Below, piece by piece: positions 1 through 10,708 of a stretch of DNA of 64,000 nt. This stretch comes from Girardinichthys multiradiatus (taxonomy: Eukaryota > Chordata > Actinopteri > Cyprinodontiformes > Goodeidae): positions 46,983,914 to 47,047,913 of the forward strand of contig NC_061799.1 in assembly GCF_021462225.1 (NCBI RefSeq), read 5' to 3'. Position 1 is the first letter of the stretch, and the number at the start of each line of letters is the position of its first letter. A program made the position numbers and the translations under genes. Below the pieces are notes generated by a model. The model had not been told where the DNA came from. It saw only the letters and a list, made by a program, of their open reading frames with translations, and made no database searches.

Positions 1-464
1 AATGCAATTCTCCCTAGTGACCACCAGATGGTACTGAGTGCAGGTCTGCGGTTTGGGAAATCCAGCTGCAACTGTAATTTATTAAATGGCCACCAGATGT
101 AGGTGTTGTTCTCTACCTGACTGGGAGAATGTTGGTCACAACTGTAATTACGCCCAGCGGACACTGGGGCAGGTCTGCTGCTTATCAGCACTGGTTTTCT
201 GTAGCTGAATGCAGCAGGCTGGCGGATGGAAATTAACTTTAACTTTTCCACAAGTTAAACCAACTTTCACCTTGCATCCACAACCAACACCTCTGAAAGA
301 TAATGCTATCCTTTGCAGTAGAACTGAGCACAATCTAGTCAAAATATCCCCTTATTCACAAACGTTCTGTGCAAGACTCAAAAGTCTCACAATAAAACGT
401 CTACTTAACGGAGATCACAATTGTTTATTCTGTGCAACAGTGATTTGATGTCTGTCTTTTTAAG
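1..464 (-). mobile_element. Internal leader of a minus-strand LTR element (partial)
   Basis: This stretch follows the primer binding site at 465-482 in the minus direction, so it should be the start of the internal region of the LTR element whose LTR is at 485-1633. No gag-like frame is visible; the short open frames on both strands look like chance. The element runs off the left edge of the window. Confidence 0.5.
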
Positions 465-482
465 GCCCACCCAGGGACGCCA
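465..482 (-). promoter_or_regulatory. Primer binding site matching tRNA-Asn
   Basis: The plus strand reads GCCCACCCAGGGACGCCA, which is the 3' end of vertebrate tRNA-Asn(GTT) including the added CCA, 18 of 18 bases as I recall that tRNA. On the minus strand it is therefore a primer binding site. It sits 2 bp from the LTR edge (TGTTGGGAG on the plus strand, at 485), the usual arrangement for a retroelement read on the minus strand. Confidence 0.75.
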
Positions 483-484
483 TA

Positions 485-1633
485 TGTTGGGAGTTATGAT
501 TATTGATTGATTAATCTTGATCAATAATTATAATTAAAAATCATAATTTGACTAAATCACTTTCTTAACCAATCAACCAGCAGTTATGGCAAAATTGAGA
601 ATATGACGAAGAGGTGTGGTGGTGAGTGGAGAGTGGGGGGGGGGGGGCGCAACTCCAACTGTAACTCAGTTACTCTGACTCATAAAACCTCCCCCAACTC
701 CTGAGCAGACAAAGGGTTATAAAACGTTTGGCGGCAGCTAGCCAGCAGTGAGGTTGGAGACAAGGGAAAATGGGGAATTTCACCATGAGGTTATTTCAGC
801 AGTCCAGTCTCACAACGCACCTGCGTTGACTCTCAGGTGGTAAAACATGCACAGAGCTAGCACAGCGGCTTCAGACATCAATACAACACATCAAAGTTCC
901 AATAAGCAAGGTTACATGCACATATCATTCAGAACACATGAGATCCTAACTAGCGATTCTGATCGCTTCTACAACCTCTGACCCTGCCCAGGCCTTCTAA
1001 TAAAGAAATAAAAGATTAAAATAAAAGATGAGTTTTACTTGGTGAAGCTTCCTTCTGGGGCAGCAAGTGAGAGGGAGAGAGGGGGCGGGGGTTGTTTTGA
1101 AGCGTTGCTGCGCGTCCGCAGTTAAACTCCAAAAAAGCGGTCAGTCCCCATCCTTTGGCCTTCTTGACGAAAAGGAAAAATAGGATCTGACCATCAGCAG
1201 TCGACTAGAACCAAGCAAGGAGGGAAAGCAGCGTCTCCTTGAAACTCCATGGTTTTGGTTACATGTTAAACTCACGTCATCGATTGGCAAAGGGATATTT
1301 CTGGCCTTCTCATTCCAGAAACCTCAGTTAGGAATTGTTCGTTGTCCAACGAGAGAGACTGAATGAACTCTGCAAAGAGCTCTTCTCTTGAAGTGGCGCA
1401 CTTCTGTCACTAGTCCAGTCTCTAGCAGAAGGCGGGGTGTTCAAAACGGATGCCTTCCTATATAGCGTCTTGTGACGTCAGACTTGGGACGCTCGTCATA
1501 TCCGTCGCAATGCTTGATGGGATATGTAGGAGCGGCTGTCCTGGATACCAAAATGGCCGATGCCATTGGAGAGGCACAGTGACGTCCAACAATGTGCAGA
1601 TAGTCCAATACTCAGCAAACAAGTGGTCCAACA
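485..1633 (-). mobile_element. LTR of a retrovirus-like or LTR retrotransposon element
   Basis: The right edge in the minus reading ends ...CCCAACA next to the primer binding site. The other edge is placed at 1633, where the plus strand reads TCCAACA, giving an imperfect TGTTGG...CCAACA inverted terminus. Immediately beyond, at 1636, Tc1 sequence resumes in register with the copy at 40045, so the element appears to have inserted into that Tc1. The length would be about 1.15 kb. A TATA box and a CRE lie inside at 1457-1480. No coding part of this element is in the window, so its family cannot be assigned. Confidence 0.6.
1457..1480 (-). promoter_or_regulatory. Putative LTR promoter: TATA box and CRE
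   Basis: The minus strand reads GCTATATAGG at 1466-1457, preceded upstream by the palindromic CRE TGACGTCA at 1480-1473. A second half-matching site (GTGACGTCC on the plus strand) is near 1580. The spacing and direction suit an LTR core promoter transcribing toward the primer binding site. Confidence 0.5.
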
Positions 1634-1635
1634 AC

Positions 1636-2618
1636 GGTATGTAGGGTAATGTCAGCATACCACCAAGAAGGACGAACCACATCCAACAGGATTAACTGTG
1701 GACGCAAGAGGAAGCTGTCTGAAAGGGATGTTCGGATGCTGACCCAGATTGTATCCAAAAAACATAAAACCGCGGCTGCCCAAATTACGACAGAATTAAA
1801 TGTGCACCTCAACTCTCCTGTTTCCACCAGAACTGTCCGGCGGGAGCTCCACAGGGTCAATATACACGGCCGGGCTGCTATAGCCGAACCTTTGGTCACT
1901 CATGCCAATGCCAAAAGTCAGTTTCAGTGGAGCAAGGAGCGCAAATCTTGGGCTGTGGACAATGTGAAACATGTATTGTTCTCTGATGAGTCCACCTTTA
2001 CTGTTTTCCCCACATCCAGGAGAGTTACCGTGTGGAGAAGCCGCAAAGATGCCCAGACTGTTGCATGCCCAGAGTCAAGCATGGGGTTGGATCAGTGATG
2101 GTTTGGGCTGCCATATCATGGCATTCCCGTAGCCCAATACTTGCGTTAGATGGGCGCGTCATTGCCAAGGACTACCAAACCATTCTTGAGGACCATGTGC
2201 ATCCAATGGTTCAAACATTGTATCCTGAAGGCGGTGCCGTGTATCAGGATGACAATGCACCAATACACACAGCAAGACTGGTGAAAGATTGGTTTGATGA
2301 ACATGAAAGTGAAGTTGAACATCTCCCATGGCCTGCACAGTCACCACATCTAAATATTATTGAGCCACTTTGGGGTGTTTTGGAGGAGCGAGTCAGGAAA
2401 CGTTTTCCTCCACCAGTATCACGTAGTGACCTGGCCACTATCCTGCAAGAAGAATGGCATAAAATCCCTCTTACCACTGTGCAGGACTTGTATAAGTCAT
2501 TCCCAAGACGTATTGACACTGTATTGGCCGCAAAAGGAGGTCCTACACCATACTAATAAATTATTGTGGTCTAAAACCAGGTGTTTCAGTTTCATTGTCC
2601 AACCCCTGTAGGTACACT
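1636..2618 (+). mobile_element. Tc1/mariner element with broken transposase, 5' end lost
   Basis: The transposase is in two frames. Residues from 1649 on include the helix-turn-helix part and the first catalytic Asp in LFSDEST. A frameshift near 2030-2045 moves the rest to the frame ending at 2556, with the second Asp in YQDDNAP and the Glu in NIIEPLW. The usual SPDLN is SPHLN here. The right inverted repeat ends ...CCAACCCCTG at 2618 and is followed by TA. The left end is missing because the LTR element at 485-1633 abuts it. The paralogous copy at 39755-40975 has both ends. Tc1 elements move by cut-and-paste into TA sites; this copy cannot make a full transposase. Confidence 0.9.
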
Positions 2619-2620
2619 GT

Positions 2621-2665
2621 GGTCATAAAGGGATGGACATAGTCAGCAAAAATACACAGGTAGGT
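2621..2665 (-). mobile_element. Remnant of a second, older Tc1-like element
   Basis: The bases from GGTACACTGTGGTC onward match the stretch at 40978-41030. There they continue the minus-strand Tc1-like element at 39391-39752 that was split by the first Tc1 insertion. Here only the part to the right of the insertion remains. Confidence 0.55.
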
Positions 2666-4045
2666 TGTGACCCTCTTTCCCACCTATTTTTGTTTTTAAA
2701 TGCACACAACAACATGCATCAACACCACATTTGAGTGGGCGGAGGTAGGCTTGGGGTCTTTTCACACCCCCGTTAGCTGTTTGCCGTCTGAGGCAGGGAG
2801 CGGGCTTTCTGGTCGGTATCTGGGCTGGGGTTGAGGTTCGGGTCTTGGGGGTTGTCTGGTGCTCGAACTGGCTCTTGGGCCCTCTCGGGATCGTTTGGAT
2901 TGCCTTGGATGTTGGTCCCCGGCTTTGGTGCCCGGTCCGTCGGTTGGGGGGCGTCAGGCTCCGGCGAGGGGGTCTTGGCTGGGCGGTGTGCAGTGTTGAT
3001 TGAGATGTGGCTTTGCTTTGGTGGAGGGGCTGGCCAGCTTGCTTGGTGCAGTGGGGTGTGCCGTGCGGGAGAGTGGGTGGCCGGCATCCTGGGGCTCCTG
3101 GGGTTTGGGTGTTGGCGGGGTACCTGGTCCTTGGTGTGCTATGGTGGCCTTCCTTCAATGCTTCCTTCTGTGGCTCTTGCCCCTGGCCGGGCGCAGGACT
3201 ACGGTTGGCGGTCAGGTGGGTGGCGCGCTGGAGCATGTCTTGTGCTCGCACTGGGGCGGCTGGTGGGATGTGCTTGGCCTTGAGTGGTTGGCCTGCCCAG
3301 TCTGGTTACCCGGCTGGTGCATGTTTCCCTCTCATGGACTGATGTCCTGGGGCTTCTGACAGTGGCCAAATAGTTGGGCGGGCTTGGCGATGTGCTGCTC
3401 TGCTGGCTGTTGTGTCTGGGGGGCAATCAGGGTAGCGTGCTCGAGGGGGGCGTGGAGGAGTGCAGCATGTGGGGTCAGGGGGTTGTGTCCTCTTCTTGGA
3501 TGTGGGGTCACTGGCATCTGGATTGGCTGAGTGACGATGGTAGAGCTGAGCTGGATAATGTTCTACCTGGGCTACTATTGGAGTGGCAGGGATGTGGGGT
3601 GTCTGTGTGGTTGCGGGGGTGGGGTGGGGGACGACAGCCTCGAGTGCTTGCCACTGGACGGGGATCTCTTGCCAGATGAGTCCAATCTTGGTGTGGGGTC
3701 GGGGGTGCTGTTGTGAGCTCATTGCTCGACGGTATATGCCCTGTGGGGCCTGTGGGCGGCAGCTGGGGCGGCGTTGTGCGGGGCCTTGCTGTCCTGGCGC
3801 GCTGTGTGGTGGGGGCGGGACGTGGCGGGGGTGCTTGGAGCTGGGCTGTGTGTGGAGCTTGCGCTGTGTGGATGTTGCGCTGTGGGGATGTTGCTTTGTT
3901 GGCTTTTCGGGGATGAAGCTCTCCTGTGGGAGTGTGCCCATGTGCTGTGGAGGGGATTCATGGCATTTGGGTTCAGGGATATGTGTTCGATATCTGTGTT
4001 CTGGTTGGGGCTGGCCCAGTGGGGAGATTCATGTCGGGTTCATTG
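2666..4045. repeat. G/T-rich strand-skewed repeat, copy 1
   Basis: About 1.4 kb of sequence very rich in G and T on the plus strand, so the minus strand shows long open frames of Pro, Gln, Thr, Ser and His with no recognisable domain. It is duplicated at 41031-42330 with small indels; for example the second copy lacks short stretches equivalent to 3873-3890 and 3977-3990. I do not recognise the element. The open frames are better explained by base composition than by coding, because C-rich sequence has few stop codons. Confidence 0.6.
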
Positions 4046-4049
4046 GGAC

Positions 4050-4572
4050 TGGGAGGGTCCATCGGATAGTCAAACCTCGGATACAAGAAGAGCAGTTTGG
4101 TTTTCATCCTGGCTGTGGAACACTGGACCAGCTCCACACCCTCAGCAGGGTCCTGGAGGGTTCCTGGGAGTTCACCCAACCAGTCTACATGTGCTTTGTG
4201 GACTTGGAGAAGGCGTTCAACCTTGTCCCTCAGGGAATCTTGTGGGGGGTACTATGGGAGTATGGGGTACCTTTGATACGGGCTGTTAGGTACCTGTACA
4301 ACCGGTGTCAGAGCTTGGCCCGCATTGCCGGCAGTAAGTCGGACTTGTTTCTGGTGAGGGTTGGACTCTGCCAAGGGTGACTGGGTTCTACCTTAGAGAT
4401 AGGGTGAGAAGCTCGGTCATCTGGGAGGGACTAGGAGTAGAACCGCTGCTTCTCCACGTCAAGAGGAGCCAGTTAAGGTGGCTCGGACATCTGGTTAGGA
4501 TGCCTCCTGGACGCCTCCCTGGTAAGGTGTTCCGGGCATGTCCCATTATTATTCATTATCCTTGGGTAATCT

Positions 4573-4603
<31 letters not shown>

Positions 4604-4605
4604 CC
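4050..4605 (+). mobile_element. RTE-type LINE fragment, internally deleted
   Basis: The translation carries reverse-transcriptase pieces typical of a common fish non-LTR element: EEQFGF, GTLDQLHTL, VYMCFVDLEKAF, and GLCQG. It then jumps to a C-terminal piece, SQLRWLGHLVRMPPGRLPG. The catalytic middle between about 4377 and 4390 is gone and the frame changes there. It ends in a (CAAT)n run at 4572-4601. The same fragment, with the same internal loss, is at 42360-44265 but interrupted by another LINE. Confidence 0.8.
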
Positions 4606-4721
4606 ACGCTGCAAACTTTAAAATAAACTCTCAGCTAACCGCAGGTCTTCAGGAAGGTTCTTAACAGCTGAGGGACACCTCACTGTGTTGTGATTATAAT
4701 ATTGAGTATATTATTTAATAT

Positions 4722-5857
4722 ACCGGTTCCCCCCAAGGCTGTGTTCTCTCTCCTCTGCTCTTCTCCCTGTACACCAACAGCTGCACCTCCAGTCACCAGT
4801 CTGTCAAGCTTCTGAAGTTTGCGGACGACACCACCCTGATCGGACTCATCTCTGATGGTGACGAGTCCGCGTACAGATGGGAAGTGGACCATCTGTTGGA
4901 CTGGTGCAGCCAGAACAGCCTTGAGCTCAACGCTCTAAAGACAGTGGAGATGGTTGTGAACTTCAGGCAGAACCCAGCCCCACCTGCCCCCATCACCCTC
5001 TGTGACTCCACAATTGACACTGTGGAATCTTTCCGCTTCCTGGGAACCATCATCTCCCAGGATCTCAAGTGGGAGCCAAACATCAGCTCCCTCATCCAGA
5101 AAGCCCAGCAGAGGATGTTCTTCCTGCGGCAGCTGAAGAAATTCAACCTGCCAAAGACTATGATGGTGCACTTCTACACAGCCATCATTGAGTCCATCCT
5201 CACCTCCTCCATCACCATCTGGTACGCCGCTGCTACAGCCAAGGATAAGGGCAGGCTGCAGCGTGTCATTCGGTCTGCTGAGAAGGTGATTGGCTGCAGT
5301 CTACTGTCGCTCCAGGAACTGTACACCTCCAGGACCCTGAAGCGGGCAGGGAAGATTCTGGCTGATCCCTCCCACCCCGGTCACAGACTCTTTGAGACTC
5401 TCCCCTCTGGCAGGAGGCTGCGGTCCATCCGGACCAAAACCTCACGCCACAAGAACAGTTTTTTCCCATCTGCCACCAGCCTGGTTAACAAAGCCCGGAA
5501 ACCACCCTGACATTCCCCCTTTCCCCCACACCCCCCCTTTTTTTGCTGACAGGACACCTGTAACTTGTAACTCTATGCGTTACATTAACGCTCAGCTTGG
5601 ACTCCTGCTTACTTGCACTGCTTTACTTGCACAATGATCACCTGCACTGTTGTATTGCTCTTGCATCTTATACTGCTCTATATTTACTCTCACTCACTTA
5701 AAACTGTGCACTTATATTTATATTATATTGTAGATATGTTTGTACTGTTTAATTTGTACTGTATTGCACCGACTACGCCAAAACAAATTCCTTGTATGTC
5801 CAAAAACGTACTTGGCAATAAAGCTTTTCTGATTCTGATTCTGATTCTGATTCTGAT
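4722..5857 (+). mobile_element. Rex1/CR1-group LINE, 5'-truncated, 3' end intact
   Basis: The open frame at 4740-5510 is the C-terminal part of a reverse transcriptase. It begins just before the catalytic FADDTTLIG-like box (4818-4845) and runs through SFRFLGTIIS, FFLRQLKKF and LPSGRRLRSIRTKTSRHKNS to a stop. The 3' untranslated part ends with AATAAAGC and tandem GATTCT units at 5834-5857, a tail typical of this LINE group. The paralogous right block (44380-44400) lacks this element at the equivalent site, so it inserted after the block was duplicated or was lost on the right. A 170-bp 3' piece of the same family is nested in the LINE at 57336-59148. Confidence 0.85.
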
Positions 5858-6092
5858 TTAATAATATTTAAATATTTTATTAAATAATAATTAGGTCTGT
5901 TAAATGTTGTCCGGTGAATACCAGCCCAATAAGGTGGTGGTATCAGAACAATAGTGAAAGAGGTGAGCCAAGCTCTGGCATTACTGAACAGTAAAACTGA
6001 ACACACATGGAATAAATTCACACAATTTCTTAAAATACAAGAATAACAATAAAAAGTCAACTCAAAGTCAACCATATTTCAGTGAACAAACT
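5858..6092. other. AT-rich spacer with an inverted copy near 9363
   Basis: No gene is visible. The part around 5900-5945 (GAATACCAGCCCA and flanks) recurs in inverted orientation at about 9363-9420. Confidence 0.5.
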
Positions 6093-6597
6093 CTTTATCA
6101 AATCAAATCTAATTTATTGATATAGCACATTTAAGAACAACTGCAGTTGGCCAAGGTGCTGCCCACAAAAAACAATAATTCAAAACAAACACTATACAAA
6201 AAAAAAAAAAAAGAAAACACTCACACTGTCTTAAAACCCAGTGCGTATAAATGTGTTTTAAGAAGAGATTTAAAAATACCAAGAGTTGAAGTCTGTCTAA
6301 TATGAAGGGGCAGCTGGTTCCACAATGTAGGATCTACAACTGAAAAGGCCCGATCACCTCTGTGGACCAGCCTGGAACTTGGGACAACTAAACACAAATG
6401 GACATTAGATCTAAGGGAACTAGATGGCACATAAGGCTGCAGGGGATCAGACAAATATGCAGGTGCCTGCCCATTTTGGGCCTTATAGGTCGACAATAAC
6501 ACTTTAAAATTAATTCTAAAACGAACGGGGTGCCAGTGAAGGGAAGCAAGCACTGGTGAGATTTGTTCACGCTTTTATGTTCGTGTTAAGAGACAAG
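6093..6597 (-). mobile_element. L2/CR1-group LINE 3' end
   Basis: The minus-strand frame at 6553-6221 is the C-terminus of a LINE ORF2: ASLHWHPVRFRINFKVLL, then TLWNQLPLHIRQ and TLGIFKSLLKTHLY, followed by a 3' untranslated part. Its 5' portion matches 44403-44534 in the right-hand copy. The element is 5'-truncated at the junction near 6606. Confidence 0.8.
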
Positions 6598-6615
6598 CTG
6601 CAGCCAAAAAAAAAA

Positions 6616-7486
6616 TCCTGAATGATTGTGATCGGTGATCACTTAAACGTTTGATGAAATCAAATCGAAGAAAAACAACAGTAGAACTCTGTTTAATAGT
6701 GAAAGTAAGAGCATTTCCACACGCACAATGTGATGGAAACTCAAGGGATTGGGACTGAACAGCTGTGTAGCCTTAAGAAAACCACTAATCAGTGAGGCTA
6801 ACTGAAAAAAAAGGCTTTAATTTGCTAGGGAGCATAAAGATTGGACTCTGGAGCAATGGAAGAAGGTCATATGGTCTGATGAGTCAAGATTTAATCTGTT
6901 CCAGAGTGATGGGCCATCAGAGTAAGAAGAGAGGCAGGTGAAGTGATGCACCCATCATGCCTAGTGCCTAATATATAAGCCTGTGGGGTCAGTGCTATGA
7001 TCTGGGGTTGCTGCAGGTGGTCAGGTCTGGGTTCAGCAACAGTATGTGTTCAAAGAATGAGGTCAGCTGACTACCTGAATATACTGAATGACCAGGTTAT
7101 TCCATCAATGGATTTTTTCTTCCCTGATGGTACGGGCATATTCCAAGATGACAATGCCAGGATTCATTAGGCTCTAATTGTGAAAGAGAGGTTCAAGGAG
7201 AATGAGACATCGTTCTCACACGTAGATTGGCCACCACTGAGTCCAGACCTTAACCCCCTTGAGAACCTTTGGGATGGGCTGGAGAGAAGGCTTTGACTCT
7301 ACCATCATCAAGATCTTGGTGAAAAATGAATGCAACACTGGGTGGAAATAAATTTTGTGACATTGCAGAAGCTTATCGAAACAAAGCCACAGCGAATGGA
7401 GCCGTAATCAAAGATAAAGGTGGTCCAACGAAATATTAGTGTTTAACGTTTTTTTTTTGGTTGTCCTTTTTTTTTTGCCAGGTAGT
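6616..7486 (+). mobile_element. Degenerate Tc1 element, first 330 bp missing
   Basis: Conceptual translation shows Tc1 transposase motifs (WSDESRFNLFQSDG, then the DDNA and SPDLNPL regions) in several frames with many stops, so it is a pseudogene. It ends in CCAGGTAGTG followed by TA. The counterpart at 48098-49301 keeps the 5' end and the DNA-binding domain. Here the 5' part is absent and the sequence abuts the LINE at 6597 through a run of A residues (6606-6615). Confidence 0.85.
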
Positions 7487-7488
7487 GT

Positions 7489-8560
7489 ATATTAAGTTTT
7501 TGGTATTTGACTGGGTCAACATTACAGGAAATTGCTGTGGTTTATGGGTGAAGAGGTTGTCAGCCCCGGAGTCACTGTAGGTCCCCATTGGGGACCCAAG
7601 AGGACAGTTTGAAATATGGCATTAAATGTTTCTCATAAATAGAAGGATGTTGAGGTCCGCTCGCTAGAAAAGGGAAAGTATCTTGACTCCTATCTTATGG
7701 TATCGTTTTTTTCTTCCTCTTTCACACATAAGAGGGTCTAAAGTTTAGAGTAGTCTTTAGTAATGAAAAACCCACCAACTCTAGTAAGCCTGATTGGTAT
7801 TACTGCCCACTTGACAAATGTAGAATTTGGTGTTGGACCGGTTGGTGTGAACTGCCAGGCCTTTTAAAATTAGCTAATTAACCACAAACTGGTTAAATTT
7901 GACTGTGATGTATAATCTCTGGTCAAATAAGTAAGCTGACTTACCATGGCACCCCTGGATGGGCTACTCTTAAAGGGCAGCAAGCAAATTCTGACCCCCT
8001 TTTTCTTAAACAGTTTGGAGAAGATATTCCAGAAACCAACTTTAAGCCGCCTGTTTAGGCTACATGACCTCAGTAAACAGAATTTAAACATTTTTCTCAT
8101 ATGGTCAGAAAGACTAAGTGAGCCTAAGTCTAGAGACCTACTGCATATAGGGGCTGATCTTCAAAAGGTTTGCATGTATAAAAACACTTGCAAACTTGTT
8201 TGCGTGGACAAAGCTAATCTACAAACCAGCTGCAAATTGAATTGCGTGTGTAAAATTCACTTAACATTGAGCAAGAACATTTTAGCATTTGCCTTCATGA
8301 ATGCAAAACATAAGAGAATGATCCAAACGAGCAATTTTATGGGAGGAGGAAATGCAAATGTAATCCTTTACCATCTGCAGTGTGATTTATCAGCCTGCAG
8401 GTGATAAACGGATTGAGGTTGTTGTTTTAGCTTCTATATTCAGTACTTCTGAAAGGCAGGTGCTAATCTTCACGCAAAATGTTGTGCCATGTTATTTAAC
8501 AAACTAGACTGAACATTAATAGCCACCAGAGACCAGAAAACCATCATGGAGCCGAAGGAA
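7489..8560. repeat. Non-coding part of the large duplicated block
   Basis: This runs collinear with 49304-50369 with only scattered differences. No gene is visible. The open frame at 7946-8404 is disrupted in the second copy by small indels (near 49810 and 49940), which argues against coding. Confidence 0.75.
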
Positions 8561-9554
8561 GACCAGCGAACAAGATCGGATGGAGAAAATAAGCTTGGAT
8601 GGAATAGGAACAGAGACACAGCCCCACTGTTCGATTGCATTAAAAAGAGGATCAACCCGTGAGCCCAGAAAGGACTGTGCCTCAAAATTAAGAATCTGAT
8701 TTCATCTAAAGCCTTTTTATCCAGACAACAGAAGTGAACTTGATCGGTGAACAGCTGATTGCTCTAAGTTTCAGGCTTCTGGAAGTCCTGAATCAACCTC
8801 ATTTATACCTCTGGGTTTCCTTCAACTCTTCAGCCTCTGGAAACTACTGTCTTCTGAGACATATGACAACAAAGATCCTGTTTAACCATCAAAGTCTGGA
8901 GCATTAATGCCTGCCACTTAAAGGAAGAAAACTGAAGATTAAGTCATATTCCCTTCAAGAAACCACTAGTTGTTACCAGAAGAAACATCTCCATCAGGTG
9001 GATGGATGAGCCTCCGTCTTCAAAGCCTCTTCAAACCCACTGTATCAGCATCAGGGAAAGACAGGTTGAGTTGATTGATTCATTTCTATTATTGAAATTA
9101 TGTTGTGTTGCCAAATCTAAGCTGTTACTGACCCCTGCAAAAGCGTTGCTAATTAAAGAAAGAATATAAAATTCCAGTTAAATCGTGGACATTCAATTAT
9201 TTGATTCACCTTATTGTTGGTTTTTCATTGGTGGTAAAAAGTCTTGTTGCCTGGTTCTAAGATATTTTAGGAGGTTTTTATAGGTTGCCTTAGTCAAGTT
9301 TGTTAAAACAGTGCCCTTGGGGCTTGTGCTGAGCCCCAAGGGCACTGTCTCACACCTTTCTATTCTGTCCTAATACCATCACCTTACTGGGCTGGTATTC
9401 ACAGGACAATCCTTAACAAACCCAAATATTATTTGATAAAATATTAAAATATTAATATTAAATATTAAATAATATTCTCAGATTCATAATTACAACATCA
9501 GTGTGACTCATAAGCTGGGAAAAGTAGACAAATATTTATAGTGTGTTCATCTCC
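8561..9554. other. Intergenic DNA, no gene seen
   Basis: No coding signal. It contains a perfect hairpin at 9308-9348 and an AT-rich tract at 9420-9480. It separates the transposon block from the first V fragment. Confidence 0.5.
9308..9348. repeat. Perfect inverted repeat, 17-bp stem, 7-nt loop
   Basis: ACAGTGCCCTTGGGGCT at 9308-9324 is the exact reverse complement of 9332-9348; the loop is TGTGCTG. It is not the end of any element I recognise. Confidence 0.9.
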
Positions 9555-9707
9555 ACAGACACAGAGGAAGGTTGTCTTTGAAACATGAAAAACCAACAAA
9601 GAAGTTTCATCTGCTGATCTCCTCTGCTGCAGTGACAGATTCTGCTGTGTACTACTGTGCTCTGCGGCCCACAGTGACAGGAAACACCAGAACTCTGTAC
9701 AAGCAGA
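9555..9707 (+). pseudogene. 3' half of a V segment with decayed RSS
   Basis: The sequence starts abruptly in framework 3 (GRLSLKHEKPTKKFHLLISS) and reads through [10 protein letters not shown] to a heptamer CACAGTG at 9670-9676. After the 22-bp spacer the nonamer at 9699-9707 is ACAAGCAGA, which has lost the AACC end. There is no leader, FR1, FR2 or CDR1. It closely matches the 3' half of V10 (54924-55072), so it is a remnant of a V10-like gene at the equivalent place in the left-hand unit, 5' of V2. The CTCF-like core found after intact V segments is absent here. Confidence 0.9.
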
Positions 9708-9814
9708 TTCAGTTTAAATACAGCTCAGATTGTCAGTGTCACTGAGAGGAAACTTGAAGGAACATCAGCAGCGTTGGTTTTGTTTTTGAAGATGATTCTG
9801 GGTCAGAAGAAGCT

Positions 9815-9945
9815 GAGAACCTGTTAACCAGGAGGAAGAGGAGCTGAGAGGTTCAGGGAGGAGCTGAGATGTTACTGAACTCTAGAAGAGACTCAAACTT
9901 CCTCATTCAACACAGTTCAACACATAAACATCTACTCTGCTCAAC
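9815..9945 (+). promoter_or_regulatory. Conserved upstream region of V2
   Basis: The 130 bp before the leader ATG match the upstream regions of V9 (47260-47380) and V6 (26457-26568). Shared blocks are GAGCTGAGAG, GTTACTGAACT, TTCAACACAGTTCAA and CTCTGCTCAACATG. Such conservation suggests the V promoter and 5' untranslated region. Confidence 0.6.
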
Positions 9946-10397
9946 ATGGACTATTATGGACTTTCTCTGCTCATTGCTTCACTTCTAACAGGTCAGATTC
10001 AGTCTAAGTCTTTAGAAAATGTATTTTAAAAGTTTTTTTGAACTGTGGCTCTGAAGGTTTTGATAATAAAAATGTGACATTTCTGTCTTTCTTTAGGAGT
10101 CAGCTGTGAAGGACTCACTGCAGTCAAAGATAAAGAGTTCAGGTCAGAAGGCAGCTCTGTTACTCTGTCCTACAGATACTCCAAACCAGCAATTGGTACC
10201 GATTATTTCTTCTGGTATCGACAATATCCTGCAGAACCTCCAGAGTTTCTGATCTCTCACACTAGAGCAGGGGCAGAATCATCTCAGCCAGTTCCTGGTT
10301 TTTCCTTTAAAGTGAGTGCTGATAAAACCCAGATGGACCTGCAGATCATCTCTGCTGCAGTGACAGATTCTGCTGTGTACTACTGTGCTGTGAGGCC
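9946..10397 (+). CDS. TRAV: TCR alpha/delta V segment V2, lacks first conserved Cys
   Basis: This encodes the variable domain of a T-cell receptor alpha or delta chain after V(D)J joining. Exon 1 (9946-9991) encodes the signal peptide MDYYGLSLLIASLLTG and ends before GTCAGA. Exon 2 (10097-10397) follows CTTTAG, in phase 1. The V domain has FR2 FFWYRQYPAEPPEF and FR3 [15 protein letters not shown] with the second cysteine. At the first cysteine position the codon is TAC (VTLSYRYS), where V9 has TGC. The frame is otherwise open and the RSS follows directly. Without the intradomain disulfide the segment would normally be graded ORF or non-functional. It has no in-frame ATG in exon 2 before 10332, so a plain ORF scan misses it. 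An upstream block shared with V6 and V9 places all three in one subgroup. Confidence 0.92.
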
Positions 10398-10435
10398 CAC
10401 AGTGACAGGAAACACCAGAACTCTGTACAAGAACC
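10398..10435 (+). promoter_or_regulatory. RSS of V2 (22-bp spacer)
   Basis: Heptamer CACAGTG at 10398-10404, 22-bp spacer, nonamer ACAAGAACC at 10427-10435 (consensus ACAAAAACC with one change). It is the RAG recombinase target, belonging to the 23-bp-spacer class. Confidence 0.95.
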
Positions 10436-10453
10436 TGCAGTACTCCACATCAT

Positions 10454-10465
10454 CCACTAGAGGAC
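10454..10465 (+). promoter_or_regulatory. CTCF-like core after V2 RSS (one mismatch)
   Basis: CCACTAGAGGAC, one base off the CCACTAGAGGGC found after the other V segments. It starts after an 18-bp gap from the nonamer. Confidence 0.5.
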
Positions 10466-10708
10466 CTCACACACTGTTAAACCACTGATTGTTGAGTCTT
10501 TGGACTGATGACAAAGACAACAGAGACATGAAGCAGTAAAGATCAGAGACAGAGCTGCTGTGGAAGCAGAAAACTCTGTGATTGGTTGAGTTGAAGTGGC
10601 CCCGCCCACTGAACTTCAGCTCCTCCAATGACATTATTTCTTCCTCCTTCTACTACAGTGGAAGAACATTGTTCATCTGCTGTGTGTGGCTTTAAGAGCT
10701 CCAGAGAC

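Noticed and set aside
20..110. Two further CCACCAGAT words resembling the CTCF core
   Set aside because: They miss the final GGC positions and are not tied to a V segment.
2643..3251. 202-aa proline-rich minus-strand open frame (also 3306-3941 and 41195-42506)
   Set aside because: No domain, extreme base skew explains the lack of stops, and the duplicate copy has indels that change the frame.
4572..4601. (CAAT)n run as a stand-alone regulatory repeat
   Set aside because: It is the tail of the RTE-type LINE fragment and recurs in its duplicate at 44217-44263.
7946..8404. 152-aa open frame in the duplicated block
   Set aside because: The counterpart at 49770-50213 is broken by small indels and there is no recognisable domain.
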